The notes under the pieces are model-generated. The model saw nothing but the letters and a program-made list of their open reading frames with translations. It made no database searches and was not told the origin of the DNA. This document shows positions 32,242 through 40,759 of a stretch of DNA of 55,967 nt, one piece after another. The stretch is from Actinomadura sp. KC06 (GTDB taxonomy: Bacteria > Actinomycetota > Actinomycetes > Streptosporangiales > Streptosporangiaceae): positions 1-55,967 of the forward strand of contig NZ_SMKT01000044.1 of assembly GCF_004348735.1 (NCBI RefSeq), read 5' to 3'. Each line of letters begins with the position of its first letter. Positions within the stretch are counted from its first letter, which is position 1. Made by a program: the position numbers and the translations under genes.

Positions 32242-33123
32242 TCAGGTCAGATCGTCCAAGGGCGGGAGGATGGGCAGGATCCCGTCGTCTCCGGTGGCGT
32301 TGTCGGACGATGACGACGCCCCGTCGAGACGCTTCGCCACGGCGCGGCGGAGAGCGGGCAGGCGAGCGTAGAGGACGTCGCCGGGGCAGGCGGTCTTGTT
32401 GTAGTCGCGGTGCCCAACGATGGCCTTGGACGGCTCCAGGTCATACGACCGGCAGAGCCAGACGCACACCTCGACCAGCGAACTCCACAGGCGGCGCGGG
32501 ACCGCCTTCGTCATGTACGTGCCCTCGTTCTCGATCCCGATCGTGTGCTCGTTGTGGTGCAGGACCTGCGCGCCGATGGCGAGGTCGCCGTTCCGGATGG
32601 CCTTGAGGCTTCTGTTCCGGCCCTCCATCACGAAGCCGCCACGGCTGATGGTGAGCTGCTGGCCTGCGTCGTCCCAGCGGTTCCTGTCCATGTGGATGTC
32701 CTGGATGAACCGGGACAGCGCGAAGGCATGGGCGCGCGAACGGTTCTTGGAGTTCGCCGTGGCGGTGTGGTGCACGACGATGTGGTCGGGACGGCGGCCG
32801 ACGACCTTGGCGGGACGGCGCGGCGCCCGAGCGTTCCACTGGTCGCGGGTGTACACGCGCGGGGCGTCCGCCGTGAAGAGGACGGTTTCGCCTGCTTCGA
32901 GGCGTTCACCCGGCCCTGCGCGTCCCAGCCCGGTATGCCCGGAGGCCCCGGCCGGTCCGGGTGAAAGATCGGCAGCCATGGCCTCATTCTGGACGGGAGA
33001 CGCCACGGACAGCATCTCCAGCAGTCCGGCCCCCACGACGCCGCCGATGAGCGAGCGGCGCGTCACCGGCGAACGGTCGCGTTCCCGGGCGTCCGCATCC
33101 TCCTCCGAATACGCGTTCAACAC
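32242..33123 (-). CDS. Tat-exported N-acetylmuramoyl-L-alanine amidase / PGRP
   Basis: A 293-residue secreted zinc amidase. A Tat signal (TRRSLIGGVVGAGLLEML) is followed by a linker and a PGRP/amidase_2 domain (about 90-275): 'RDQWNARAPRRPAKVVGRRPDHIVVHHTATAN' with the first zinc His, HNEHTIGIENEG, and 'IVGHRDYNKTACPGD' with the His and Cys ligands. It would cleave the bond between MurNAc and the stem peptide in the wall. AAGGGGG precedes the GTG start. A parS-like site and the rplI terminator lie upstream. Confidence 0.92.
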   Translation of the reverse strand: MLNAYSEEDADARERDRSPVTRRSLIGGVVGAGLLEMLSVASPVQNEAMAADLSPGPAGASGHTGLGRAGPGERLEAGETVLFTADAPRVYTRDQWNARAPRRPAKVVGRRPDHIVVHHTATANSKNRSRAHAFALSRFIQDIHMDRNRWDDAGQQLTISRGGFVMEGRNRSLKAIRNGDLAIGAQVLHHNEHTIGIENEGTYMTKAVPRRLWSSLVEVCVWLCRSYDLEPSKAIVGHRDYNKTACPGDVLYARLPALRRAVAKRLDGASSSSDNATGDDGILPILPPLDDLT

Positions 33124-33207
33124 CGTCCCCCTTACATTCCGCGATGCTCTCCTTACGGAACGTAGTTGGACGTTGCGGATAGAACAAGCCCAGGGCGGTT
33201 CGCGGAC

Positions 33208-33221
33208 GTTTCACATGAAAC
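33208..33221. other. parS-like palindrome
   Basis: GTTTCACATGAAAC differs from the ParB-binding core GTTTCACGTGAAAC by one central base; both 6-bp arms are intact. It lies between the rplI terminator and the amidase gene. Functional binding by ParB is inferred only. Confidence 0.45.
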
Positions 33222-33234
33222 GCGGAAAAGCACG

Positions 33235-33269
33235 ACGGCCCCCGCGCCCGGATGGGACGCGGGGGCCGT
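33235..33269 (-). terminator. rho-independent-type hairpin after rplI
   Basis: ACGGCCCCCGCG and CGCGGGGGCCGT form a perfect 12-bp stem with an 11-base loop, 15 bp downstream of the rplI stop. It should end the rpsF-ssb-rpsR-rplI transcript. Confidence 0.75.
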
Positions 33270-33283
33270 TCGGCTGACGTGCG

Positions 33284-33730
33284 TCAGGCCTCGACGACGT
33301 TGACGTCGATCGTGGCGTTGACGTCGCTGTGCAGGCGGACGCTGACCCGGTGCGTGCCGACCGTCTTGATCGGGTTCCCGATCTCGATGCGGCGGCGGTC
33401 CAGGTCGGGCCCGTCGGCGGCGCGGACCGCCTCGGCGATGTCGGCGGCCGTCACGGCGCCGAACAGGCGGCCGCCGCTGCCGGTGCGGGTGCGCAGCGTC
33501 ACCCGCAGCGCCTGGAGCCGGCCGGCGACCTCCTTGGCGTGCTCGACGGTCGCGATCTCGCGGGCCGAACGCGCCTTCTTGATCGACTCGATCTCCTTCT
33601 CGGCGCCCCGGGTCCACCTGATCGCGAACCCGCGGGGGACGAGGTAGTTGCGGCCGTAGCCGTCGCGGACCTCGATGACGTCACCGGGCTCGCCGAGCCC
33701 GGAGACCTGCTGGGTCAGGATGAGCTTCAT
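33284..33730 (-). CDS. rplI: 50S ribosomal protein L9
   Basis: A 148-residue L9: N-domain '[36 protein letters not shown]', a charged connecting helix, then the C-domain '[16 protein letters not shown] ... [21 protein letters not shown]'. It binds 23S rRNA at the base of the L1 stalk. Last gene of the rpsF-ssb-rpsR-rplI operon, 16 bp after rpsR, and followed by a strong hairpin. Confidence 0.97.
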   Translation of the reverse strand: MKLILTQQVSGLGEPGDVIEVRDGYGRNYLVPRGFAIRWTRGAEKEIESIKKARSAREIATVEHAKEVAGRLQALRVTLRTRTGSGGRLFGAVTAADIAEAVRAADGPDLDRRRIEIGNPIKTVGTHRVSVRLHSDVNATIDVNVVEA

Positions 33731-33746
33731 CGTCTTTCCCCCTGCC

Positions 33747-33983
33747 TCAGCGCGCGGTGCTGGTGTACGGCAGCAGCGCCATCTCGCGGGCGTTCTTGAT
33801 CGCCGTGGCGACGTCCCGCTGGTGCTGAGTGCAGTTGCCGGTCACCCGCCGGGCGCGGATCTTGCCGCGGTCGGAGATGAACTTCCGCAGCAGCCCGGTG
33901 TCCTTGTAGTCGACGTAGGAGATCTTCTCCTGGCAGAAAACGCAAACCTTCTTCTTCGGCTTGCGAGGAGGTGGCTTCGCCAT
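33747..33983 (-). CDS. rpsR: 30S ribosomal protein S18
   Basis: A 78-residue S18 with '[50 protein letters not shown]'. It retains the CVFC pair plus a later Cys/His (GNCTQH), the zinc-ribbon type of S18. It binds with S6 on the small-subunit platform. Strong upstream GGAG. Confidence 0.97.
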   Translation of the reverse strand: MAKPPPRKPKKKVCVFCQEKISYVDYKDTGLLRKFISDRGKIRARRVTGNCTQHQRDVATAIKNAREMALLPYTSTAR

Positions 33984-34214
33984 CGTGGTGCTCCTTTGGG
34001 AGAGCCCCGCTCACGCGGGAATGGACGTTGTCATTTGATCTTGCTGGTCATGCACGAAGTGCCGATTCGCTCCGCAGCCCTGGCGTCCCAACCGGCCAAC
34101 CGAACCGACCGAGGGCGCCGGACGCCGCCAACCGACCCGGCCAACCGACCCGGCCAACCGAACCCGGTCGGCCGATGCGGTCGGCCGAAGTGCTCGGCGG
34201 AACGGCCCCAGTGG

Positions 34215-34781
34215 CTAGAAGGGTGGGTCGTCGGAGTACCCGCCGCCGCCACCGCCGCCGCCACCGCTGGTGGCCCAGGGGTCGTCGGCCGGGGCTCCGC
34301 CCCCGCCCTGCTGGCCGCCTCCGAAGCCGCCGCCACCGCCTTGCTGGCCGCCGCCTCCGAAACCGCCACCGCCGCCTTGGCCGCCGCCACCGCCACCGCC
34401 GAACCCGCCGCCCTGCCGCTGGGTCTTGTTGACCTTGGCGGTGGCGTTGCGCAACGACGGGCCGACCTCGTCGACCTCGATCTCGAAGACGGTGCGCTTC
34501 TCACCTTCGCGGGTCTCGTACGACCGCTGCTTGAGGCGGCCCTGCACGATCACCCGCATGCCGCGCTGCAGGGTCTCGGCCACGTTCTCGGCGGCCTGCC
34601 GCCAGACGTTGCAGGTCAGGAAGAGCGCCTCACCGTCCTTCCAGTCGCCCGACTGGCGGTCGAAGAACCGCGGGGTCGAGGCGATGCGGAAGGACGCGAC
34701 CGCCTGGCCGCTGGGGGTGAAACGCAGATTCGGGTCCTCGACGAGGTTCCCGACGATCGTGATTACGGTGTCGCCTGCCAT
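34215..34781 (-). CDS. ssb: single-stranded DNA-binding protein
   Basis: A 188-residue SSB. The OB fold spans about 1-110 ('[43 protein letters not shown]', '[44 protein letters not shown]'). A Gly/Gln-rich linker ends in the conserved acidic tip YSDDPPF that recruits repair and replication proteins. ATG 34781 is the family start. Lies between rpsF and rpsR as usual. Confidence 0.97.
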   Translation of the reverse strand: MAGDTVITIVGNLVEDPNLRFTPSGQAVASFRIASTPRFFDRQSGDWKDGEALFLTCNVWRQAAENVAETLQRGMRVIVQGRLKQRSYETREGEKRTVFEIEVDEVGPSLRNATAKVNKTQRQGGGFGGGGGGGQGGGGGFGGGGQQGGGGGFGGGQQGGGGAPADDPWATSGGGGGGGGGYSDDPPF

Positions 34782-34834
34782 GGGGCTCGCTCCGGCTGCT
34801 GTGAGGGCCTGGGGCCTGACGCGGGGCGTCTGGC

Positions 34835-35125
34835 TCAGTGGACCTCGGGGCGGATGACCTTCGTGCGGAGGATCGACTCGCTCAGGTTGAGCTGCCGGTC
34901 GAGCTCCTTGACCGTGGCAGGCTCGGCCGAGAGGTCGACCACCGCGTAGATGCCTTCGGACTTCTTCTGGATCTCGTACGCCAGGCGCCTGCGGCCCCAG
35001 ACGTCGACCTTCTCCACGCTGCCGCCGCCGTCCTTGACGACCTTCAGGAACGGGTCGAGTGCCGCGTTGGCGGTGCGCTCGTCGACGGCGGGGTCGAGGA
35101 TGGCCATGAGTTCGTAACGACGCAT
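34835..35125 (-). CDS. rpsF: 30S ribosomal protein S6
   Basis: A 96-residue S6 ('[94 protein letters not shown]'). It is the first gene of the operon; GGAGG precedes the ATG. A TAGCCT on the minus strand about 125 bp upstream (35249-35254) is a possible -10 box, without a convincing -35. Confidence 0.97.
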   Translation of the reverse strand: MRRYELMAILDPAVDERTANAALDPFLKVVKDGGGSVEKVDVWGRRRLAYEIQKKSEGIYAVVDLSAEPATVKELDRQLNLSESILRTKVIRPEVH

Positions 35126-35646
35126 GCTGTGTCCCTACCTCCTCTGGACTGGTGCGGTCACGGTCTCTCCGTGACAGGAGGGCTGTTGCGTCTCCCGCGG
35201 CTGCGCCGGAACCCGGATCGCCGGGCGCGCCCGCCGCGAGACCGATACAGGCTACCAACAGTCGGCAGCGCACGAGCCGCTTCCCGAAGCAGAACGCCAG
35301 CACAGCGAAGGGATTCACCGTCCGCGGACGCGGAAAGTCGCTCCCTTTCCGACCCACACCGCTCCCGCATGAGCACGGATGTCCCCTCGACCAACCCACA
35401 CGGACCGTCCCGGCGGCACGAAAGCTGCTCCTAACCCAACCCCACACGGCGCGAAGGGAGAACTCCCAGCCAACCTCGCGCCGTTCTCGCGGCGGCGAGG
35501 AAGGGGAGTCTCCCGGCCCCAGCTCCCGCTTCCGGTGGTGCGGAAAGTAGCACTCGGCGTACCCCGCACCGCTCTCCGAGACGCGAAAGCGGCCCGTACC
35601 CCGGCCCCGTGCCCGGCTCGCGCCGGTCCTGGTGATGGCGGGTATC
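35126..35646. other. intergenic region upstream of rpsF
   Basis: 521 bp between rpsF and a small minus-strand gene. It must hold the rpsF operon promoter and leader. I see no credible gene, only short open frames with poor composition. Two stretches share GCGGAAAGT followed by a similar tail near 35331 and 35542, possibly remnants of a local duplication. Confidence 0.4.
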
Positions 35647-35811
35647 TCAGCGTCTCGCTCTCGGTTGGACGGTCTTGGCGCAGCGGCGGCGTTCCAGCTC
35701 CGCCATGATGTCGGCCATCCGGGCGCGCATGCGGGCGGTCTGGGTCGTCAGCACCGACAGCTCCTCCACGAGCTCCGCGTCACCGATGAGCCCCAACTCC
35801 ACTTTCGTCAC
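35647..35811 (-). CDS. small coiled-coil protein
   Basis: A 54-residue frame beginning GTG 35811 with GGAGG nine bases upstream: [20 protein letters not shown] then [20 protein letters not shown] and a basic tail [14 protein letters not shown]. The middle is a strongly predicted helix with heptad-like spacing. Longer upstream open frame lacks coding character. No family recognised. Confidence 0.6.
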   Translation of the reverse strand: MTKVELGLIGDAELVEELSVLTTQTARMRARMADIMAELERRRCAKTVQPRARR

Positions 35812-36031
35812 GATGGTGCACCTCCTGCTCTCCCCCGCTTCCCCCCGGGGGCCGAACCGAGCCGGCGTTCTCGAATCCATGTTCGACCGTACCGCCTCCC
35901 GCCGACATTTTCGCCCCGGCTCCGCCGGTTGATCTCCGGCCTCGCCGGGAACTCCTATGGGCGTGGTCCGTCCGGTCCCGCGCGCACCATGTGCCCCCGC
36001 CGCGGGAGACCTGACCTGGAGGAGGATCCCG

Positions 36032-36331
36032 ATGCCACAGGAGGCAGCAGGCGCGAAGCGGCAGACCGCCGGCGCGCGGACCGAGTCGCACCGGCTCCAG
36101 GACGTTCTCGCCGTCGCCGCCGTCACGATCGGTCTCGCCGCCCTCGTGCTCGGCTGGATCCCGGCGACCCACTTCCCCGGTGCCGTCGCCGGCGTGATCG
36201 GCCTGCCGCTCGCGCTGTACTCCCAGATGATCTCCGCGACGACGAACGAACGATGGCTGAACGTCATCGGCATGGTGGCCTCGTTCATGGGCGCCGCCTT
36301 CGCCCTGAGCAACGGCGGCTTCTCGATCTGA
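36032..36331 (+). CDS. small membrane protein
   Basis: A 99-residue protein with two or three membrane segments (VLAVAAVTIGLAALVLGWI, 'FPGAVAGVIGLPLALYSQMI', VIGMVASFMGAAFAL). ATG 36032 follows GGAGGAGG. The N-terminal 30 residues are polar and basic. It resembles small conserved actinobacterial membrane proteins of unknown role. Divergent from the coiled-coil gene. Confidence 0.8.
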   Translation: MPQEAAGAKRQTAGARTESHRLQDVLAVAAVTIGLAALVLGWIPATHFPGAVAGVIGLPLALYSQMISATTNERWLNVIGMVASFMGAAFALSNGGFSI

Positions 36332-36758
36332 TCGCCCGACGCTCCACCGCCCACACATAGCACCAGACCGTCCTCCCACCACGCCAAGCCGCCGTCACCG
36401 GGCTTCACGTCAGCCCACCGCACGCGCCCCGCCGCCCCGCACCGGGTTCGCGTTCCGGCACGCCTCGCCGAGCCACCCCCGTTTCGCGCCCACCCCACTC
36501 GTATCGGGTCGGGCATCCCGCATAACGTCACGCTGCGCCGGGTCGCGGTGGGCTCGCGTTCCGTCAAGCGCGGCGGGGGTCACTCGCATCGCGTTGGGCC
36601 GCCTGGATTGCGTCAGGCTTGCATCGCGTCAAGCTCGCCGAGCCGCTGCCTGCATCTCATCGCGGCGGGCGCACGTGTCGCGGCGGGGGGCGGGTTGCGT
36701 TGGGGCTGGTCTTGGGGACGTTCGGCGGGGTGTCGTAGGGCGGGGCTAGGCTCGGGTC
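36332..36758. other. intergenic region, nothing clear except nfo promoter
   Basis: 427 bp. The middle contains loosely repeated GCGTCAAGC/GCGTCAGGC and TCGCATCGCG-like words (about 36560-36665) but no clean unit. Its end holds the nfo promoter. I see no gene. Confidence 0.4.
36747..36752 (+). promoter_or_regulatory. -10 box of nfo
   Basis: TAGGCT six bases before the ATG at 36759; no ribosome site, so probably leaderless. Confidence 0.5.
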
Positions 36759-37526
36759 ATGCGTATCGGAGCCCATGTCGACCAGACCAATCCGCTCGAC
36801 AACGCCCGCGCGGTCGGCGCCGACGTCGTCCAGTTCTTCCTGGGTGATCCGCAGGGGTGGAAGAAGCCCGTCCTGCCGAAGGGCGTGGAGGCGTTGGCGG
36901 GCTCCGGGGTGGACGTCTACGTGCACGCCCCGTACACGATCAATGTGGCGACGTCCAACAACAGGATCCGCATCCCGAGCCGCAAGAACCTCACGCAGCA
37001 ATTGGAGGCGGCGGCGTCGATCGGCGCGAAGGCGCTGATCGTGCACGGCGGGCATGTGTTGAGGGACGACGATCCCGAGCTCGGTTTCGAGAACTGGCGC
37101 AAGGTGTTCGAGAGGGTCGAGTGCCCGATCCCGGTCTACATCGAGAACACCGCGGGCGGCGGGAACGCGATGGCGCGCAAGTTCGACCGGATCTCCAGGC
37201 TGTGGGAGGTGCTGTCCGGGGTTCCGGGGCTTGAGTCGAAGCTCGGTTTCTGCCTCGACACCTGCCACGCGCACGCCGCGGGGGAGGAACTCGTGGACGC
37301 CGTCGACCGGATCAAGGCCATAACCGGCCGCATCGATCTGGTGCACTGCAACGACAGCCGTGACACGTTCGGTTCGGGCGCCGACCGTCACGCCAATCTG
37401 GGGAACGGCACCATCGACACGGAATTGATCCTGGCCGTGGTCAGGGCCGCGGGTGCTCCGGTCGTGGTGGAGACGCCTGCGGAAGGCCAGGCCGACGACA
37501 TTTCCTGGCTGCGCTCGAAGCTCTGA
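36759..37526 (+). CDS. nfo: deoxyribonuclease IV (AP endonuclease, Nfo family)
   Basis: A 255-residue TIM-barrel metalloenzyme that nicks DNA 5' of abasic sites. Metal-binding blocks are visible: '[15 protein letters not shown]', '[11 protein letters not shown]', [26 protein letters not shown] and '[24 protein letters not shown]'. It would follow the AlkA glycosylase in base-excision repair, though encoded 26 kb away. The start is supported by TAGGCT six bases upstream. Confidence 0.93.
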   Translation: MRIGAHVDQTNPLDNARAVGADVVQFFLGDPQGWKKPVLPKGVEALAGSGVDVYVHAPYTINVATSNNRIRIPSRKNLTQQLEAAASIGAKALIVHGGHVLRDDDPELGFENWRKVFERVECPIPVYIENTAGGGNAMARKFDRISRLWEVLSGVPGLESKLGFCLDTCHAHAAGEELVDAVDRIKAITGRIDLVHCNDSRDTFGSGADRHANLGNGTIDTELILAVVRAAGAPVVVETPAEGQADDISWLRSKL

Positions 37527-37700
37527 CGGCGAGGCGACTGGCCGCCGAAGCGACGGGCGGGTGGACGCGCCCCTGGCCGGAGTTGGCGTGAGGAGAGGCT
37601 GAGGTCGTGGCTGGACGGGGGGAACCCGATGGCCGGGATCGGCATCTAAAACCGCGGAGGACCAGCATCACGACAAAGTCCGAAGGTCACATCACACTGG

Positions 37701-37706
37701 CATAAT
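37701..37706 (+). promoter_or_regulatory. possible -10 box of DUF4190 gene
   Basis: Extended -10 TGG-CATAAT, 69 bp before the ATG at 37775 in a relatively AT-rich patch; no clear -35. Confidence 0.35.
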
Positions 37707-37774
37707 TCGGAACCCAGCCCACAGCGCACGCGCGAACCTACCGGCGGCGGGCGCGCGAACCGATCGGGAACCAC

Positions 37775-38167
37775 ATGTCACAGCCCCCTTACGACCCGTA
37801 CGGCTACGGCACGCACGACCCGTACGCCCAGCACTACTCGCAGCCCGCGCAGCCAGCGTCCGTCCAGCACCACTACTACGGCGGGTCGCCCGTGCCGGTC
37901 GCACCTCCCACCAACGGGATGGCGACCGCGTCGATGGTCTGCGGGCTCATCGGCTTCCTCGCGTGCGGCCTGACGTCGATTCTCGCGATCATCTTCGGCC
38001 ACGTCGCGCAGAGCCAGATCAAGCGGACGGGCGAAGGCGGCCACGGGATGGCCGTCGCCGGGCTCATCCTCGGCTACATCGTCACGGCCGGCTGGATCGT
38101 CTTCTGGATCTTCTACATCGGCCTGTGGGCAGCGATCGTGGGGACCAGCGGAACGTCCACATACTGA
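37775..38167 (+). CDS. DUF4190 domain membrane protein
   Basis: A 130-residue protein: an N-terminal Pro/Tyr/His/Gln-rich cytoplasmic region (1-48) followed by two membrane segments of the DUF4190 type ('MATASMVCGLIGFLACGLTSILAIIFGHVAQSQIKRTGEGGHGMAVAGLILGYIV'). DUF4190 proteins are common in actinomycetes and of unknown function. GGGAA precedes the ATG. Confidence 0.88.
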   Translation: MSQPPYDPYGYGTHDPYAQHYSQPAQPASVQHHYYGGSPVPVAPPTNGMATASMVCGLIGFLACGLTSILAIIFGHVAQSQIKRTGEGGHGMAVAGLILGYIVTAGWIVFWIFYIGLWAAIVGTSGTSTY

Positions 38168-38178
38168 CCGACGCCCGT

Positions 38179-38283
38179 CCAGACGCGACGGGCATCCATC
38201 CAAACCAGACGGGGATCTTGCCAGGCCGGACGGGCGCTTTTCCAAGCCGAACGAGCGTCTTTCCAGGCCGGACGGGGATGACC
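38179..38283. repeat. five tandem copies of a 21-bp repeat
   Basis: Units begin at 38179, 38200, 38221, 38242 and 38263, each starting CCA and containing (G/C)ACG followed by a CTTT/ATC end; units 3 and 5 share CCAGGCCGGACGGG. The array fills the gap between the convergent DUF4190 and barstar-family genes and ends 2 bp before the latter's stop codon. Confidence 0.75.
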
Positions 38284-38285
38284 GG

Positions 38286-38753
38286 TCAGGCGAGGCGGGG
38301 GACGCCTGCCACTTCCACACCCACGCTCGACATCAGCACGGTCATGGGGGTGGGGGTGTCCTGCCACGCCTTCACCACGCCGGCGAACATGTCCAGGACG
38401 GCGCGAAACGCCTGCTGGTCGGTGTCGGCCAGTTCGGCCCACGACTCGTACAGCACCACGTAGCCGTTCTTAGCGGGGGTCCACGAAAGGTCGGCCAGGG
38501 AGTCGCCGAGCGCGTCCCAGTCGGCGGCCGGCCCTTCAGGCTGCTCGAAGACGTCGGCGCACAGCCGCAGGAACGAGGCGCTGTCGCGGGCGCGGCGGCC
38601 GTCGAGGTGGAATCCGCGCCAACCGCCCTCCTCGGCGCGCTCGATCCAGCTCGTGTCGCCGATCGCGCCCGGCACCGGGGGCGTCCGCCACTGGTAGACG
38701 CCCGGCTTCAGCCGTCCCGCGAGCAGCTCGTTCAGTGCATGGTTCGCGTCCAC
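38286..38753 (-). CDS. barstar-family protein
   Basis: A 155-residue protein with 'GFHLDGRRARDSASFLRLCADVFEQPEGPAADWDALGDSLADLSW', matching the barstar pattern (helix with DWDAL.D.L.DL that plugs the barnase active site), then 'GYVVLYESWAELADTDQQAFRAVLDMFAGVVKAW'. The GTG at 38753 is chosen for GGGAG just upstream. Barstar proteins inhibit barnase-type RNases, but no RNase gene is adjacent, so this is an orphan immunity-like protein. Confidence 0.82.
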   Translation of the reverse strand: MDANHALNELLAGRLKPGVYQWRTPPVPGAIGDTSWIERAEEGGWRGFHLDGRRARDSASFLRLCADVFEQPEGPAADWDALGDSLADLSWTPAKNGYVVLYESWAELADTDQQAFRAVLDMFAGVVKAWQDTPTPMTVLMSSVGVEVAGVPRLA

Positions 38754-38985
38754 GTCATCTCCCGGCAATTCCTGCGCCCCGCGTGCGCGGGACCGGGGCG
38801 ACCTCACCCCGCCGGCCGCGATCATCCCCGAGCAACGCCCACAGAATCCCCCAATATGGGCAGATTCCGGCCACGCCTTCCCGGTGCTCGGGTACCACGT
38901 GCGTCCGAGATCGTCGCACAGCGTCCGCGGCCGGACGTTCACCGACGCGCTGACCTGCGTCGATCGAGATAGCACCAACCCAGGC

Positions 38986-39029
38986 TTGACAGTCTTCGCG
39001 CATGCGCTATTCTCTCTTATATCGAGAGA
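38986..39029 (+). promoter_or_regulatory. promoter with overlapping inverted repeat
   Basis: TTGACA (38986-38991), 16-bp spacer, TATTCT (39008-39013). The inverted repeat TCTCT-TATATCG-AGAGA (39013-39029) overlaps the -10 and start point and is probably a repressor site. It lies in the 336-bp gap between the divergent barstar gene and the gene at 39090; the rest of the gap shows nothing clear. Confidence 0.6.
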
Positions 39030-39089
39030 CTCATTAGACGAGCTACTCTCGCAGCGAGGCAGTTGCCCGATTCCGGAAGGAACACAGAG

Positions 39090-39560
39090 ATGAACGCCAC
39101 GCCCACGACCACCGCCGACGCCGTGACTCGCGTCCAGGCCCACTACCGGAACGTCAAGAAGCTCGGCCACTGGACGGCCGACCGCCGCTTCGAGGTGCGC
39201 GCCCGCCGCGGCATGGTCGTCCTCGACCTGCGCTCCCCAGAGATCCCGGACGGCGACATCGACGTCAAGGTCGATCTCGACCATTCGATGGTCAAGCTGC
39301 TCGTCCCGCAGGACGCCCAGATCGACCACTGGGACCTGCACTACCCCGGCCGCGGCCGCGTCAAGGACTGGACGGGCGAGAACGGCGAAGGCCGCCGGAT
39401 CCGGATCACCGGCGAGATCCGGCATGGCGAGATCCGTGTCCACAGGGGCGGCGTGGCCACGCTCTCCGCGATGTTCTCTCGCGAGTTCGTCCAGGACGTC
39501 CGCCGCGCCCGCCGCGAAGGCACCGAACCCACCATCGCCGACCCCGCCCGCACCGCCTGA
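39090..39560 (+). CDS. hypothetical beta-rich protein
   Basis: A 156-residue protein. After a Thr-rich N-terminus it has 'GHWTADRRFEVRARRGMVVLDLRSPEIPDGDIDVKVDLDHSMVKLLVPQDAQIDHWDLHY', a pattern of short strands seen in LiaF/toastrack-like stress-response domains, then 'RIRITGEIRHGEIRVHRGGVATLSAMFSREFV'. No signal peptide or membrane segment is seen. It has its own strong promoter with an overlapping inverted repeat. Family call is tentative. Confidence 0.75.
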   Translation: MNATPTTTADAVTRVQAHYRNVKKLGHWTADRRFEVRARRGMVVLDLRSPEIPDGDIDVKVDLDHSMVKLLVPQDAQIDHWDLHYPGRGRVKDWTGENGEGRRIRITGEIRHGEIRVHRGGVATLSAMFSREFVQDVRRARREGTEPTIADPARTA

Positions 39561-39762
39561 AGCCAAGCGCCAGGAACACGGCCGGGCGAGGACGCTTGCG
39601 CCTCAAGGCGCCCGACACGCTCGCCGGGATCGTGCAGCACGACCGCCGACCCAGCGCGCACCGCCTGAAGCCAAGCGCCACGAACGCGACTGGGCGAGGA
39701 CACTTGCGCCTCCAAGGTGCCCGACACGCTCGCCGGGATCGTGCAGCACGACCGCAGAACTG
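39549..39762. repeat. 108-bp direct duplication covering a gene end
   Basis: Sequence from 39549 (last codons and stop of the preceding gene) recurs from 39657 with about 90 percent identity; the two copies are adjacent. The second copy carries a decoy of the gene's last codons (ACC GCC TGA). Confidence 0.85.
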
Positions 39763-39772
39763 CACGATCCCG
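39734..39772. terminator. bidirectional hairpin terminator
   Basis: CGGGATCGTGCAG and CTGCACGATCCCG form a perfect 13-bp stem with a 13-base loop between two convergent genes. The upstream duplicate (about 39626) keeps only the first arm. Confidence 0.7.
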
Positions 39773-39778
39773 TGCGAG

Positions 39779-40708
39779 TTAGCGTTGGACGGCGGTGAGG
39801 AGGGTGCTCAGCAGAGCGAGGCCCTCGTCGCGGACGTCCGGCAGGTCGTTCTCGATGCCGTGGAGCACGTCGGTGGCCGGGTCGGCAAGCTCCCAACAGC
39901 GCAGCTTGCCCTCCAGGCGCGCGTCGAACGGCCGCCCCCGCTCCGCCTGAAGCCGCTGGACGAACGCACGATTCGTCTCGGGCCACAGGAAGCACAGGTC
40001 GTAGTCGGGGTCGCCGATCTGCGCGTCCCCGAAGTCGATCAGCCCGGTGACGCGCGTTCCGGTGATCAGCAGGTGGTCCAGGCTGATGTCGGCGTGGATC
40101 AGCGCGGGAGGGTCGTCGAAGTTCCCGTCGTCCGCGAGGTACCGCTCGTAGGCGTCGATCAGAAGCCGAGCCTGATCGGGCGGCAGCAGCGGGGCGACCT
40201 CGGCGCGGACGAGCCGCAGGTCCTCGGTGAACTCGGCGCGCGGATCCACCTCCGGGACGCCGAGTTCGCGCGCACGTTTCACGGGAAACGAATGGATCGC
40301 CTCGATCAGGTCCGCGATCTGGCGGACGACCTCCGGCTCGTCCAGCAGCCCGCGGGCATGCCACTCCTCCTCGGACAGCGACTCCCCGGGCACCACCGGA
40401 TAGCAGCAGAACTCCCCTGGTCCAAGCGGGTTCGGGGCAGTGAAGGCGAACCGGGGAATGGGGACGTCGAGCAGCCCGGCGAGTTCCGGCAGCAGCCTGG
40501 CCTCGCATGCGATGCCCTCCGCGCCGTCCTCCCCGCGTGGGAAGCGCAGCACATACGACTGCCGATCAGCCTCAAGCAGCAGCGCCACGCTCTCGAACCC
40601 GGCACCGAGCGGGTGCAGCGGGCAGCGCGCGAGGTCGGGCCTGACCTCGGCGACGGCCGCGCGCACCTTCGGCTCCCACCCTTCCGGCAGGACGACGTTC
40701 CTGGTCAC
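39779..40708 (-). CDS. aminoglycoside-phosphotransferase-fold kinase
   Basis: A 309-residue APH-like kinase. The N-lobe has 'LGAGFESVALLLEADRQSYVLRFPR'; the catalytic loop is 'LIHADISLDHLL' (H-x-D, with His where many APH enzymes have Asn) and the metal motif is 'VTGLIDFGDAQIGDPDYDL'. It could phosphorylate a sugar, antibiotic or small metabolite; the substrate cannot be told. GAGAGGGG precedes the GTG start. Divergent from a MerR regulator. Confidence 0.88.
   Translation of the reverse strand: MTRNVVLPEGWEPKVRAAVAEVRPDLARCPLHPLGAGFESVALLLEADRQSYVLRFPRGEDGAEGIACEARLLPELAGLLDVPIPRFAFTAPNPLGPGEFCCYPVVPGESLSEEEWHARGLLDEPEVVRQIADLIEAIHSFPVKRARELGVPEVDPRAEFTEDLRLVRAEVAPLLPPDQARLLIDAYERYLADDGNFDDPPALIHADISLDHLLITGTRVTGLIDFGDAQIGDPDYDLCFLWPETNRAFVQRLQAERGRPFDARLEGKLRCWELADPATDVLHGIENDLPDVRDEGLALLSTLLTAVQR
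40276..40289. other. parS-like sequence inside a coding region
   Basis: GTTTCACGGGAAAC, one mismatch from the ParB core GTTTCACGTGAAAC, within the phosphotransferase gene. ParB binding is inferred only. Confidence 0.35.
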
Positions 40709-40759
40709 CCGAGCACCCCTCTCGACTCTCGACGATTCATGATGATGGCCGGGTTGAGT

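Noticed and set aside
35812..36567. Long N-terminal extension of the small coiled-coil gene on the minus strand
   Set aside because: The upstream part is antisense to a membrane protein gene with a good ribosome site, and the GTG at 35811 has its own GGAGG.
38179..38283. CRISPR array
   Set aside because: The 21-bp units are directly adjacent, with no spacers.
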